A stretch of 64,000 nt of DNA from Bradyrhizobium frederickii (lineage in GTDB: Bacteria; Pseudomonadota; Alphaproteobacteria; Rhizobiales; Xanthobacteraceae), in contig NZ_SPQS01000005.1 of NCBI RefSeq assembly GCF_004570865.1, forward strand, positions 124,001 to 188,000. Reading direction: 5' to 3'. The notes under the pieces were generated by a model. That model ran no database searches and was not told where the DNA came from. It saw only the letters and a program-made list of their open reading frames with translations. Below are positions 1 to 8,612 of this stretch, piece by piece. The number at the start of each line of letters is the position of its first letter. The stretch's first letter is position 1. The translations under genes and the position numbers were made by a program.

Positions 1-1516
1 GATCGATCACGCCGTCGTCGAGCACGCGCGCGCTGGTCGAGAAAACGTCCATCTGGCCGTCGAACACGCCGACGATCTGCGCCTTCATGGCATCCAGCTT
101 GTCCTTCTCGATCGGCTTGCCGCGGCGGGCGGCGGCGGCCTCGGTCACGATCGCCATAGTCTCGGCGGCCTGCTCGCCGCCCATCACGGCGGTCTTGGCG
201 TTCGGCCAGGAGAAGCAGAAGCGCGGATGGAAGCCGCGGCCGCACATGCCGTAATTGCCGGCGCCGAACGAGGCGCCGCAATAGATCGTGATCTGCGGCA
301 CCGTCGCCGAGGTCACGGCCTGGATCATCTTCGAGCCGTGCTTGATCATGCCCGCTTCTTCATAGGCCTTGCCGACCATGTAGCCGGTGGTGTTGTTGAG
401 ATAGAGCAGCGGCGTGCGGGTCTGGCAGCAGGCCTGGATGAAATGCGTCGCCTTGTTGGCGCCGGCGGGATCGAGCGGCCCGTTGTTGGTGATGATGCCG
501 ATCGCCTGTCCCTCGATGCGGGCATGACCGCAGACGGTGGCCGGGCCGTAGTTGGGCGCCATCTCGGTGAAATCGGAATCGTCGATGATGCGCGCGATCA
601 CCTGCTTCATGTCGACCGGGCGCTTGTGATCCATCGGCATGATGCCAAGCAGCTCGTCCTGATTGTAGCGCGGCGGCTTGAACTCCGGAGCCGCCCGCCC
701 CGGCCGCTCCCACTCCAGCGCGGCCATGATTTCGCGCGCGATGCGCAGCGCGTCGCGGTCGTCTTCGGCGAGGTAGTCGCCGAGGCCGGACACCTGCGTG
801 TGCATCTCGGCGCCGCCGAGCTCCTCCTCGGTCGCAATCTCGCCGGTCGCGGCCTTCAACAGCGGCGGCCCCGCGAGAAAGGCGCGGGTGCGGCCGCGGA
901 CCATCACGATGTAGTCGGACAAGCCAGTCTGATAAGCGCCGCCCGCCGTGGACGAGCCGTGCGTGACGGTGACGACGGGCAGGCCGGCCGCCGACAGCCG
1001 CGCCAGATTGCGAAAGATGTTGCCGCCGCGGACGAAGTCCTCGACGCGGTAGCGCAAGAGATTGGCGCCGGCGCTTTCGACGAGCTGCACATAAGGCAGC
1101 TTGTTCTCCAGCGCGAGCTCCTGCACGCGCAGCGTCTTGTCGAGGCCGAAAGGCTGCAGCGCGCCGGCATCGATGCCGGAATCGCTGGCGCTGACCATGC
1201 AGCGGACGCCCGAGACGAAGCCGATGCCGGCGATGACGCCGCCACCGGGCACGCTCTTGTTCGCGTCCGGCACGTCGAACATGTAGCCGGCCAGCGTGGA
1301 CAGCTCGATGAAGGGCGCGCCGGGATCGAGCACCAGCGCGACACGCTCGCGCGGCAGCAATTGGCCGCGCTTGTGGAAACGATCCTTTGCCGCGGCAGAT
1401 GCGGCACGCGTGCGCTCTTCCAGCGCGCGCATGCGGTCGATCAAGGCGAGCATGCCGTCACGGTTGGCGTGGTAGGCGGCGCTGCCGGGGGATATGGTGT
1501 TTTCGAGAGTAGACAT
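1..1516 (-). CDS. Acyl-CoA carboxylase beta (carboxyltransferase) subunit, partial
   Basis: The gene starts at ATG 1516 and runs off the left edge, so about 505 N-terminal residues are visible out of the roughly 535 usual for the family. The translation has the biotin-dependent carboxyltransferase fold: an N-terminal crotonase-like half containing RGRTRAFLAGPPLLKAATGE, and a C-terminal half with NNTTGYMVGKAYE and the glycine-rich ITIYCGASFGAGNYGMCGR acyl-CoA/biotin site. It would transfer a carboxyl group from biotin to an acyl-CoA. Methylcrotonyl-CoA or geranyl-CoA type is likelier than propionyl-CoA type, but I cannot decide the substrate from sequence. The biotin carboxylase partner is not visible and may lie to the left. 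The genes downstream on this strand, BKACE and two acyl-CoA dehydrogenases, suggest branched-chain or terpenoid acyl-CoA breakdown. Confidence 0.88.
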   Translation of the reverse strand, partial: MSTLENTISPGSAAYHANRDGMLALIDRMRALEERTRAASAAAKDRFHKRGQLLPRERVALVLDPGAPFIELSTLAGYMFDVPDANKSVPGGGVIAGIGFVSGVRCMVSASDSGIDAGALQPFGLDKTLRVQELALENKLPYVQLVESAGANLLRYRVEDFVRGGNIFRNLARLSAAGLPVVTVTHGSSTAGGAYQTGLSDYIVMVRGRTRAFLAGPPLLKAATGEIATEEELGGAEMHTQVSGLGDYLAEDDRDALRIAREIMAALEWERPGRAAPEFKPPRYNQDELLGIMPMDHKRPVDMKQVIARIIDDSDFTEMAPNYGPATVCGHARIEGQAIGIITNNGPLDPAGANKATHFIQACCQTRTPLLYLNNTTGYMVGKAYEEAGMIKHGSKMIQAVTSATVPQITIYCGASFGAGNYGMCGRGFHPRFCFSWPNAKTAVMGGEQAAETMAIVTEAAAARRGKPIEKDKLDAMKAQIVGVFDGQMDVFSTSARVLDDGVID

Positions 1517-1530
1517 TAGTGCTCCTGCCC

Positions 1531-1626
1531 GTCATTCCGGGGCGCGCGGAGCGCGAGCCCGGAATCCATACTCCCGATCGTGGTTATGGATTCCGGGCCT
1601 GGCCCTTCGGGCCATCCCGGAATGAC
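1531..1626. repeat. Intergenic palindromic repeat, family A
   Basis: The outer arms GTCATTCCGGGGCGCGCGGA and CCATCCCGGAATGAC are inverted, and an inner pair, GGAATCCATA and TATGGATTCC, folds inside them. The element fills the gap between the carboxyltransferase and BKACE genes. The same family recurs at 3606-3687, 5528-5631, 28480-28616 and 58260-58393. Confidence 0.85.
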
Positions 1627-1635
1627 AGAGTGTGG

Positions 1636-2502
1636 CTAGCGATTCGTCCCAAAGATCTTCCGCGCCTCGGCCGGGCTCGCGATCTCGCGGCCCGCACGCC
1701 TTGCACAGGCGGCGATCGCCTCGATCAACTGGCCGTTTGATGTCACCTTCTTGCCGTCGGCGAGATAGAACGTATCCTCAAGCCCCGTGCGCAAGTGCCC
1801 GCCGAGCTCGGCGCAGCGCTGGTGCAGCGGCCAGATCTCCTCGCGGCCGATCGCGGTGACCTGGAAATGCGCCTCGGGGCGCTTCAGCTTGATCAGGATC
1901 GGCAGCAGCTCGGGATCGGCAGGCATGCCGGAGGCAACGCCCATCACGAAATTATATTCGAGCGGTCCCCTGTACATGCCGACCTGGTGGTACATGCCGA
2001 CGCAGCGGACGATGCCGACGTCGAAGCATTCGAACTCGGGGATGGTGCCGACCGCGTTCATGACGTCGAGATAGTCCTTCACCTTCTCGACCGCGTTGTC
2101 GAACATCATCGGCGGCCAGGCCCAGGTGTTGTCGGCCTTCACCTTCAGATAATTCAGCGAGCCTGCATTGCAGGCGGCGATCTCCGGTTTGGTCTCGCGG
2201 ATGCAGTCGAGCGCGCCGGAGTAGTTCGGCCCTGACACGCCCGAGGTATGATTGATGATGACGCCGGGGCAGGCTTCGCGGATAGCCTGCTGAATCTCCT
2301 TGCTGACGCTCACCTCCCAGGACGGCAGGTGTCCCTTGCCCGGCGCCTGCTGGCGCAGATGGATGTGCATGACGGACGCGCCGGCCTCGAACGCAGCCCT
2401 GGCCTCCCGCGCCATCTGCTCGGGCGTCACAGGCACGTTGTGCTGCTTGGGGTCGGTGAGCACGCCGTTCAGCGCGCAGGTGATGACGGCCTTGTCGCTC
2501 AT
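1636..2502 (-). CDS. 3-keto-5-aminohexanoate cleavage enzyme-like protein (BKACE, DUF849)
   Basis: This 288-residue protein belongs to the beta-keto acid cleavage enzyme family. Members condense a beta-keto acid with acetyl-CoA, giving acetoacetate and a new acyl-CoA. The start ITCALNGVLTDPKQHNVPVT and the metal-binding HxH in SVMHIHLRQ are characteristic, and VIINHTSGVSG and the GLEDTFYL segment fit the TIM barrel. I chose ATG 2502, which gives MSDKAVITCALNG. A GTG six codons upstream (2520) is the alternative, and neither has a strong Shine-Dalgarno. BKACE substrates vary widely, so the beta-keto acid used here is unknown. Its placement beside a carboxylase and dehydrogenases suggests a terminal step in acyl-CoA degradation. 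Confidence 0.88.
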   Translation of the reverse strand: MSDKAVITCALNGVLTDPKQHNVPVTPEQMAREARAAFEAGASVMHIHLRQQAPGKGHLPSWEVSVSKEIQQAIREACPGVIINHTSGVSGPNYSGALDCIRETKPEIAACNAGSLNYLKVKADNTWAWPPMMFDNAVEKVKDYLDVMNAVGTIPEFECFDVGIVRCVGMYHQVGMYRGPLEYNFVMGVASGMPADPELLPILIKLKRPEAHFQVTAIGREEIWPLHQRCAELGGHLRTGLEDTFYLADGKKVTSNGQLIEAIAACARRAGREIASPAEARKIFGTNR

Positions 2503-2600
2503 GCCAACAATATCTCGCACGTTGAGAATTCAACGTTTGCGATCATGTGATGGGTGGCATGCAGCTTCTTGCGCGGAGAAGCTGGGAGAGGCGGGCTTTC

Positions 2601-2690
2601 GTAGGGTGGGCAAAGGCGCTCTTGCGCCGTGCCCACCATCTCTCCACACCTCACGAAAGTCGTGGGCACGCTTCGCTTTGCCCACCCTAC
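2601..2690. repeat. Intergenic palindromic repeat, family B
   Basis: GTAGGGTGGGCAAAGGCGCT and its inverse GCTTTGCCCACCCTAC enclose a second inverted pair, GTGCCCACC and GTGGGCAC. The repeat sits between BKACE and the AraC regulator. Sister copies are at 31810-31885 and 57179-57269. Confidence 0.85.
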
Positions 2691-2700
2691 AAGAGCGGTG

Positions 2701-3501
2701 CTAGCCCGCCTCCGCCAGCCGGACCGTCTCGGTGCTGCGATAGATCGCAAGGTCGCGCGAGCCGACGAAGATCGCGCGCGGCTTCAATCCGTAGAAGCGG
2801 CGGATCGAGTGGCTGAAATGGGTGGAGTCGGGATAGCCGATGTCCTGCGCGAGATGGGCGAGGTTGAGATCCTGGTTGGCGAAGTGCAGCAAATGCCGCG
2901 CGCGCTTCCAGGCACGGAAGGAGCGGAAGGAGATGCCGGTCTCTTCCTTGAACAGGTGCAGGAAGCGCGAGGCGGACAGTCCGGCTTCGGCGGCGCAAGT
3001 ATCCGCCGTCACCGGCTCGCCGGAGAAACGCTCGATGCGGGCAACGGCCCGCGTGATGCGCGGATCGAGCACGCGGCGCGGCAGCGCCTCGCCAAAGCAC
3101 ATCTCGTCGAACTCGGCGGTGGTGATGTCGCCATAGCGGCGCTGGCGCAGGAGCGCATAAGCGGCCAGGATCTTGCGGGCATAGGCGGCTTTGTCCGGCC
3201 CGCGCAGCCGCTCGGCCAGGGACTCGATCACGCCGTCCGGCATGCTTTCCGGCTCCAGCGTCACGCTGATGACGGTGCGATAGTCGCTGGCGATGGAATG
3301 GCGCTGGTTCGGCAGCGTGACGAACAGCTCGCCGCTGACAAAGGTATCGTCGATCGTGAGATGCAGGCTGCCCTTCACCGCGACATAGACATGGCAGCAG
3401 CCGGGGGTCCGCTTGCGAGGGCGCCCGAGCAGGCCGGCATAGAACACCCGCTCCGGCGTGATCAGCATCAGATGGTCGGATTCGCGACCTTTATCTTCCA
3501 T
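2701..3501 (-). CDS. AraC-family transcriptional regulator
   Basis: The protein has 266 residues. The N-terminal ~130 look like a cupin-type effector domain (GCCHVYVAVKGSLHLTIDD). The C-terminal ~100 hold the two AraC helix-turn-helix motifs: EAGLSASRFLHLFKEETG, followed by LAHLAQDIGYPDSTHFSHSI and the conserved RRFYGLKPRAI end. The start is secure, because AGGAGG lies 6 bases before ATG 3501. It lies within the acyl-CoA cluster on the same strand and probably controls it. The effector is unknown; an acyl-CoA, carboxylic acid or related compound would fit. Confidence 0.9.
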   Translation of the reverse strand: MEDKGRESDHLMLITPERVFYAGLLGRPRKRTPGCCHVYVAVKGSLHLTIDDTFVSGELFVTLPNQRHSIASDYRTVISVTLEPESMPDGVIESLAERLRGPDKAAYARKILAAYALLRQRRYGDITTAEFDEMCFGEALPRRVLDPRITRAVARIERFSGEPVTADTCAAEAGLSASRFLHLFKEETGISFRSFRAWKRARHLLHFANQDLNLAHLAQDIGYPDSTHFSHSIRRFYGLKPRAIFVGSRDLAIYRSTETVRLAEAG

Positions 3502-3605
3502 TGGGTTCCTCCTCGCGCGGCTCTCTGGCCGCTGCGGACGGAGGTCACCTTAGCGGAAATTTGGCCGCTGTCACGAGAGGATAGCGCTGTCATGAAACAT
3601 GCATC

Positions 3606-3687
3606 GTCGTTCCGGGGCGATCCGCAGAACCGAGCCCGGAACCTCGAGATTCCGGGCTCGATGCTGCTCATCGCCTCAGGAAATGAC
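3606..3687. repeat. Degenerate family A palindromic repeat
   Basis: CGTCGTTCCGGGGCGATCCG and AGCCCGGAACCTCGAGATTC with a final GGAAATGAC resemble the family A element at 1531-1626. The arms are eroded and the core is shorter. It fills most of the gap between the AraC and GST genes. Confidence 0.55.
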
Positions 3688-3695
3688 AGCCTCCC

Positions 3696-4352
3696 TTACG
3701 TCCTCACTCTCGCTGCAACATTCTGCTCGACGCCAGCCTTCTGTTCCGCAGCCACGGCACGCTTGAAACCTTCGCGCTGCTGCAGGCGCGCCCAATAGGC
3801 TGCGACATTTGGCCCAAAATCCTTGGCGAGCCCGATGTTGCTCGCCAGGCGAAGCGCGTAGCCGATGACGATGTCAGCGGCGGTGAAGCGGCCGGCGCAC
3901 AAGGTTTCGGCATTGGCTGTGGCTGCCTCAACGGCGCGCAGTCGGCCCAAGAACCATTTCGCATAGTCGCCGGCGACCTGCGGATTGCGACGCTCCTCCG
4001 GCTCGAGCTGGGTGTATCGCAGCACCAGCGTCTGCGGAAAGGTTAACGTGGCATCGCTGAAATACATCCAGTTCAGGAATGCGCCATAAGCGGGATCATC
4101 CGGCCCGACCATCAGCGGCGTCGGGCCGTATTTGATGCCGAGATAGTGGCAGATGCCGGAGGACTCGGTCATCCTGGTCTCGCCGTCGATCATGAAGGGA
4201 ATCGTGCCCAGCGGATTAAGCGCGAGATATTCCTTGGCGAAGACGCGCGGCGGGAACGGCAGCATCTTCAGCTCATAGGGCAGCCCCATCTCTTCCAGCA
4301 TCCAGAGCGGACGGAATGAGCGCGCGGCGTCGCAATGATAGAGCGTGATCAT
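3696..4352 (-). CDS. Glutathione S-transferase family protein
   Basis: The protein has 218 residues. The N-terminal thioredoxin-fold domain (MITLYHCDAARSFRPLWMLE) carries NPLGTIPFMIDGE, with the cis-proline, and TESSGICHYL, the glutathione gamma-glutamyl site. An all-alpha C-terminal domain includes AGRFTAADIVIGYALRLA, which has the conserved N-capping Asp. Its ATG overlaps the TGA of the upstream acyl-CoA dehydrogenase (ATGA at 4349-4352 read on the minus strand), so the two are probably translationally coupled. The coupling suggests a role in conjugating or isomerising an intermediate of the acyl-CoA pathway. A longer frame to 4505 exists, but it only runs antisense-like into the dehydrogenase gene and is not a credible start. 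Confidence 0.88.
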   Translation of the reverse strand: MITLYHCDAARSFRPLWMLEEMGLPYELKMLPFPPRVFAKEYLALNPLGTIPFMIDGETRMTESSGICHYLGIKYGPTPLMVGPDDPAYGAFLNWMYFSDATLTFPQTLVLRYTQLEPEERRNPQVAGDYAKWFLGRLRAVEAATANAETLCAGRFTAADIVIGYALRLASNIGLAKDFGPNVAAYWARLQQREGFKRAVAAEQKAGVEQNVAARVRT

Positions 4353-5515
4353 CAGGCGTTTCCTTTGCTCCCCGGCAGCGTGCCCATCATCTTGCACAGG
4401 ACCATCAGCATGACCTCGTCGGCACCGCCGCCGATCGAGGTCAGGCGGCTGTCGCGATAGGCGCGGCTGACCGGCGTCTCGTTGGTAAAGCCCATCCCGC
4501 CCCAATATTGCAAGCAGGCGTCGGTGAGCTCGCGGCCGAGCCGGCCGGCCTTCAGCTTGGCCATCGTCGCGAGCCGCGTCACGTCCTCGCCGGCGACCAG
4601 CTGCTCGCCGGCACGATAGATCAGCGCGCGCAGCAGCTCGACCTCGGTCTGCATCTCCGCGAGCTTGAAGTGCACGACCTGATTGTCGAGGATGCTCTGC
4701 CCGAAGGCCTTGCGGTTGCGCGTGTATTCGATGGTCTGGTCGATGATGTATTCATGCGCCTTCAGGCAAGCCGCCGCGCCCCAGAGCCGCTCCTCCTGGA
4801 ACTGGATCATCTGGTAGGTGAAGCCCTTGCCCTCCTCGCCGATCCGGTTGCGCTTGGGGACGCGGACATTGTCGAAGAAGATCTGCGCGGTGTCGGAGGA
4901 ACGCATGCCCAACTTGTCGAGCTTGCGGGCGACCGTGACGCCCTTGCTCTTCATGGGCACGCAGATCAGCGACTTGTTGCGGTGAACGGGCCCGTCGCCG
5001 GTGTTGGCGAGCAGGCAGATCCAGTCGGCCTGCGTGCCGTTGGTGATCCACATCTTGCCGCCATTGATGACGTAATCCTCGCCGTCGGAGCGCGCCTGCG
5101 TCTTGATCGACGCGACGTCGGAGCCTGCGCCGGGTTCGGAGACGCCGATGCAGGCGACGAAATCGCCCGAGATCGAGGGCGCCAGAAACTCGCGGCGCAC
5201 CTCGTCCGAACCGAAGCGCGCCAGCGCCGGCGTCGCCATGTCGGTCTGCACCCCGATCGCCATCGGCACGCCGCCGCAGGTGATGGCCCCCAACTCCTCC
5301 GCCATCATCAGCGCATAGGAATAGTCGAGGCCGGAGCCGCCGAATTCGACCGGCTTGTTCAGGCCGAGGAAGCCGAGGCTGCCCATCTTCTTGAACAGCT
5401 CGTGCGCCGGGAAGATGTCGGCCTTCTCCCATTCATCGACATGAGGATTGATCTCGCCCGCGATGAATTTTTGCAAGGAGCGGCGAATGTCGTCGTGGTC
5501 GGCGGTGAATAGCAT
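4352..5515 (-). CDS. Acyl-CoA dehydrogenase family protein
   Basis: The protein has 387 residues, the usual length for the family. FAD and substrate signatures are present: ACIGVSEPGAGSDVASIKTQ, KMWITNGTQADWICLLANTG, the arginine-rich YTRNRKAFGQSI helix and the C-terminal DACLQYWGGMGFTNETPVSR with YRDSRLTSIGGGADEVM. It oxidises an acyl-CoA to a 2,3-enoyl-CoA and passes electrons to ETF. The start is chosen at ATG 5515, which has GAAGAGG 5 bases upstream. The extension to 5566 runs into a repeat. It is followed by the coupled GST and preceded by a second dehydrogenase (5640-6776). Confidence 0.92.
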   Translation of the reverse strand: MLFTADHDDIRRSLQKFIAGEINPHVDEWEKADIFPAHELFKKMGSLGFLGLNKPVEFGGSGLDYSYALMMAEELGAITCGGVPMAIGVQTDMATPALARFGSDEVRREFLAPSISGDFVACIGVSEPGAGSDVASIKTQARSDGEDYVINGGKMWITNGTQADWICLLANTGDGPVHRNKSLICVPMKSKGVTVARKLDKLGMRSSDTAQIFFDNVRVPKRNRIGEEGKGFTYQMIQFQEERLWGAAACLKAHEYIIDQTIEYTRNRKAFGQSILDNQVVHFKLAEMQTEVELLRALIYRAGEQLVAGEDVTRLATMAKLKAGRLGRELTDACLQYWGGMGFTNETPVSRAYRDSRLTSIGGGADEVMLMVLCKMMGTLPGSKGNA

Positions 5516-5527
5516 TTTATCCTCTTC

Positions 5528-5631
5528 GTCATTCCGGGGCGCGCGAAGCGCGAACCCGGAATCCATTTCTCTACAGTGCGTGCGGCCCGATGGATTCCGG
5601 GCTCGACGCTTCCGCGTCGCCCCGGAATGAC
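5528..5631. repeat. Intergenic palindromic repeat, family A
   Basis: GTCATTCCGGGGCGCGCGAA is the inverse of the end GTCGCCCCGGAATGAC. GGAATCCAT and ATGGATTCC form the inner stem. The element separates the two acyl-CoA dehydrogenase genes and begins 12 bases upstream of the second one's ATG. Confidence 0.85.
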
Positions 5632-5639
5632 GGCGTCCG

Positions 5640-6776
5640 TCACAGCCCCATCTGCCGTGACGCCAGATCCTTCATGATCTCCTCGGTGCCGCCGCCGATG
5701 GCATTGACCTTGACCTCGCGGTAGATGCGCTCGGCCTTGATGCCGCGCATGAAGCCGGCGCCACCGAATATCTGTACGGCTTCGGAGGCACAGTAAGCCA
5801 TGGTCTGCGTCGCCTGGTTCTTCATCATGCAGATTTCCGCAACCGGGCTCTCGCCCTGCTCGAGCCGCCAGGCCAGCATCTCCAGCATTGCCTGCGAGGC
5901 TGCCACCTTCTGCGCCATGTCGACGATCTTGTGCCTGATCACCTGATGCTGGGCGAGCGGCTTGCCAAAGGTCTTGCGCTCCTTGGCATAGGCGATGGCC
6001 TCGTCGAGACAGACCCGGGCGAAGGCGGTGCAGCCTGCCGCCATGCCCATGCGCTCGCTGTTGAAATTCTGCATGATGATCTTGAAGCCCTGGCCCTCCT
6101 CGCCGATCAGATTTTCGGCCGGCACGCGGCATTCGTCGAAATGCAGCGTCGCGGTATCGGAGGCCCACCACCCCATCTTCTTGAGCTTGGTGCGCAACAG
6201 GCCGGGCGTATCGCCTTCGATCAGGAGCAGGCTGACGCCGCCGGCGCCTTCGCCGCCGGTACGCACGGCAACGGTCAGATAATCGGCGCGCATGCCTGAG
6301 GTGATGAAGGTCTTCTCGCCGCTCACGACGTAGTGATCGCCGTCGCGCCGTGCCCTGGTGCGGAGGCCCGCGACGTCGGAGCCACCGCTCGGCTCGGTGA
6401 TCGCGAGCGCGGAGATCTTCTCGCCCGACAGCACCTGCGGCAGCACGCGCGCCTTCACCTCAGGCCGCGCCGCGCGCGCGATCGGCGGCGAGCCGATGGT
6501 GTGGCTCATCAGGCTGGCACTGACGCCACCGGCGCCGGCCCGCGCCAGCTCCTGGCTCGCGACGATCTTCATGAACTGATCGGCGGCGATGCCGCCATAT
6601 TCCTCGGGGAATCCCAGGCCCAACAGGCCGATCTCGGCCGCCTTGCGATAGAGCGCGCGGGGAAATTCGCCGGCCTCGTCCCACTCATGGGCGAAGGGCG
6701 CGATCTCCTTCTCGACGAAGCGGCGCATCACGTCGCGAAACGCGTCGTGCTCGGCGGTATAGAACGGGCTCTTCAT
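5640..6776 (-). CDS. Acyl-CoA dehydrogenase family protein
   Basis: This is a second acyl-CoA dehydrogenase of 378 residues. It has the FAD-binding ALAITEPSGGSDVAGLRT, KTFITSGMRADYLTVAVRTG, YAKERKTFGKPLAQHQ and the terminal ASEAVQIFGGAGFMRG with YREVKVNAIGGGTEEIMKD. It starts MKSPFYTAEHDAFRDVMRRF at ATG 6776; the frame extends further upstream without an obvious ribosome site. It resembles the 4352-5515 enzyme in architecture but is clearly diverged, so the pair probably acts on different acyl-CoAs of one pathway. It is the first gene of the minus-strand series and is divergent from the acyl-CoA ligase at 7009. Confidence 0.92.
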   Translation of the reverse strand: MKSPFYTAEHDAFRDVMRRFVEKEIAPFAHEWDEAGEFPRALYRKAAEIGLLGLGFPEEYGGIAADQFMKIVASQELARAGAGGVSASLMSHTIGSPPIARAARPEVKARVLPQVLSGEKISALAITEPSGGSDVAGLRTRARRDGDHYVVSGEKTFITSGMRADYLTVAVRTGGEGAGGVSLLLIEGDTPGLLRTKLKKMGWWASDTATLHFDECRVPAENLIGEEGQGFKIIMQNFNSERMGMAAGCTAFARVCLDEAIAYAKERKTFGKPLAQHQVIRHKIVDMAQKVAASQAMLEMLAWRLEQGESPVAEICMMKNQATQTMAYCASEAVQIFGGAGFMRGIKAERIYREVKVNAIGGGTEEIMKDLASRQMGL

Positions 6777-7008
6777 TGGTCTCGCCCTGTTGGCGGATTC
6801 GCTGGTCCACCATGGCTGGAACATTTGCCATTCACTTGCGCAGAGTGGCTGACCGTAAGGAGCCTCTCCACCGTAGCCTGCGGCCTAGCAACTCAACGCA
6901 AGACGATTTTCCCCGCTCGCAGGCCAACTCTGGCGCAAAAAAACGTTGCTGCACAGACTCCGGCTGGCCCCAGGGCCATGCCGGGCATGGTGCGCAGGGG
7001 AGGTATTT

Positions 7009-8559
7009 TTGGCCGTTCGTTACTACGACTGGATCGTCCATCATGGCCGCCGCACACCGAACAAGGTCGCGGTGATCGACCTCGCGAGCGAACGCCGCTT
7101 CACCTATTCGCAGCTCGATGCCCGTGTCTCGCGCCTCGCCTCGTTCCTGCGCCACACGCTGAACGTCTCGCGCGGCGACCGCGTCGCGGTGCTGGCGCTG
7201 AACACGACCGATACGCTGGAGGTGCAGTTCGCCTGCGGTCGCCTGGGTGCGATCTTCGTGCCGCTGAACACCCGCCTCACCGTTCCCGAGCTTCAGTTCA
7301 TCACCGGCGATTGCGCGCCGAAGGTGATGATCCACGACGCCGATCTCGCCGAGACGGCGCTTGCCGTGGCGAAGCTCTGCGGTGTCGCGACCAGCCTGCT
7401 GCTCGGCCCGGGCGCGACCTACGAGGCCGGCATCGCCGCCGCAACACCGCTCGACCGCACTGAAGAGGTCACGCTCGATGACGTCTCGACCATCATGTAC
7501 ACATCGGGCACGACGGGCCATCCGAAGGGCGCGACCATTACCCACGGCATGACCTTCTGGAACTGCGTCAATCTCGGCGGCCCCGCCTGCATCGGGCCGG
7601 CCTCGGTCCTCCTCACCGTGCTGCCGTTGTTCCACACCGGCGGGCTCAATTGCTACACCAATCCCGTGCTGCATGCCGGCGGCACCGTGATGATCATGCG
7701 CGCCTTCGATCCCGGCACGGCGCTCGGCCTGATCAACGACCCCGCGCAGGGCATCAACGTGTTCTTCGGCGTGCCGGCGATCTACCAGTTCATGGCGCAA
7801 CACCCCGCCTTCGCGACGACCGACCTCAGCCGGCTGATCGTCGGCGGTGTCGGCGGCGCGCCGATGCCGGTGCCGCTGCTGAAAGTGTGGGAGGCGCGCG
7901 GCGTCGCGCTGCAGCAGGGCTACGGCATGACCGAGACATCGCCGGCCGTCTTGGTGCTCGATCGCGAGGATGCCGCGCGCAAGGCCGGCTCCGCCGGCAA
8001 GCCGGTGCTGCATACGGAGGTGCGCATCGTGCGACCCGACGGCAGCGATGCCGATGTCGGCGAACTTGGCGAGCTCTGGGTGAAGGGACCGAACATCACA
8101 CCGGGCTATTGGAACAGGCCGGAGGCGAACAAGACCTCCTTCACCGACGGCTGGCTGCACACGGGCGACGCGACGCGCGTCGACGAGGAAGGCTTCTACT
8201 ACATCGTCGACCGCTGGAAGGACATGTACATTTCCGGCGGCGAGAACGTCTATCCGGCCGAGGTCGAGAACGTCCTGCATCAGCTCAGCGCCATCGCCGA
8301 AGCTGCCGTGATCGGCATCCCGGATCCGCAATGGGGCGAGGTCGGCCTTGCCATCGTCGCGGTCAAGCCCGGCCAGAAGCTCACTGAGGCCGACGTCTTG
8401 GCGCATTGCGCGGCCAATCTGGCGCGCTTCAAGTGCCCGCGCCAGATCCGCTTCGTCGACGCGCTGCCGCGCAACGCCACCGGCAAGATCCACAAGCCGA
8501 CCTTGCGCAAGGAATTCTCGGTGGCCTCAGAGATCGACAGGAAAGTCGCCAACTCCTGA
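7009..8559 (+). CDS. Class I adenylate-forming acyl-CoA synthetase
   Basis: The protein has 516 residues. It activates a carboxylic acid through an acyl-AMP to the CoA thioester. The P-loop IMYTSGTTGHPKGATITHG lies at about residues 163-181. YGMTETSPAV (A5), GWLHTGDATRVDEEGF (A7), the hinge DRWKDMYISGGENVYPAEVE (A8) and the catalytic lysine in NATGKIHKP (A10) are all present. I chose the TTG start at 7009 because AGGGGAGG lies 5 bases upstream; the ATG at 6946 has nothing comparable and adds an arginine/cysteine-rich stretch. The gene is divergent from the acyl-CoA dehydrogenases and likely supplies their substrate. Chain length or structure preference cannot be read from sequence. Confidence 0.92.
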   Translation: MAVRYYDWIVHHGRRTPNKVAVIDLASERRFTYSQLDARVSRLASFLRHTLNVSRGDRVAVLALNTTDTLEVQFACGRLGAIFVPLNTRLTVPELQFITGDCAPKVMIHDADLAETALAVAKLCGVATSLLLGPGATYEAGIAAATPLDRTEEVTLDDVSTIMYTSGTTGHPKGATITHGMTFWNCVNLGGPACIGPASVLLTVLPLFHTGGLNCYTNPVLHAGGTVMIMRAFDPGTALGLINDPAQGINVFFGVPAIYQFMAQHPAFATTDLSRLIVGGVGGAPMPVPLLKVWEARGVALQQGYGMTETSPAVLVLDREDAARKAGSAGKPVLHTEVRIVRPDGSDADVGELGELWVKGPNITPGYWNRPEANKTSFTDGWLHTGDATRVDEEGFYYIVDRWKDMYISGGENVYPAEVENVLHQLSAIAEAAVIGIPDPQWGEVGLAIVAVKPGQKLTEADVLAHCAANLARFKCPRQIRFVDALPRNATGKIHKPTLRKEFSVASEIDRKVANS

Positions 8560-8562
8560 CCA

Positions 8563-8585
8563 CAGCGCCCTTCGCGGGCGCTTTT
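8563..8585 (+). terminator. Rho-independent terminator of the acyl-CoA synthetase gene
   Basis: AGCGCCC and GGGCGCT pair around a TTCGC loop and are followed by TTTT. The stem begins about 4 bases after the TGA at 8559. Confidence 0.8.
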
Positions 8586-8612
8586 CCGGCGGACCGGCCC
8601 GTCGATTGCGGA

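Noticed and set aside
227..1519. 430-codon plus-strand frame opposite the carboxyltransferase
   Set aside because: His/Arg/Asp-rich antisense frame. The minus strand carries the family motifs and continues off the left edge.
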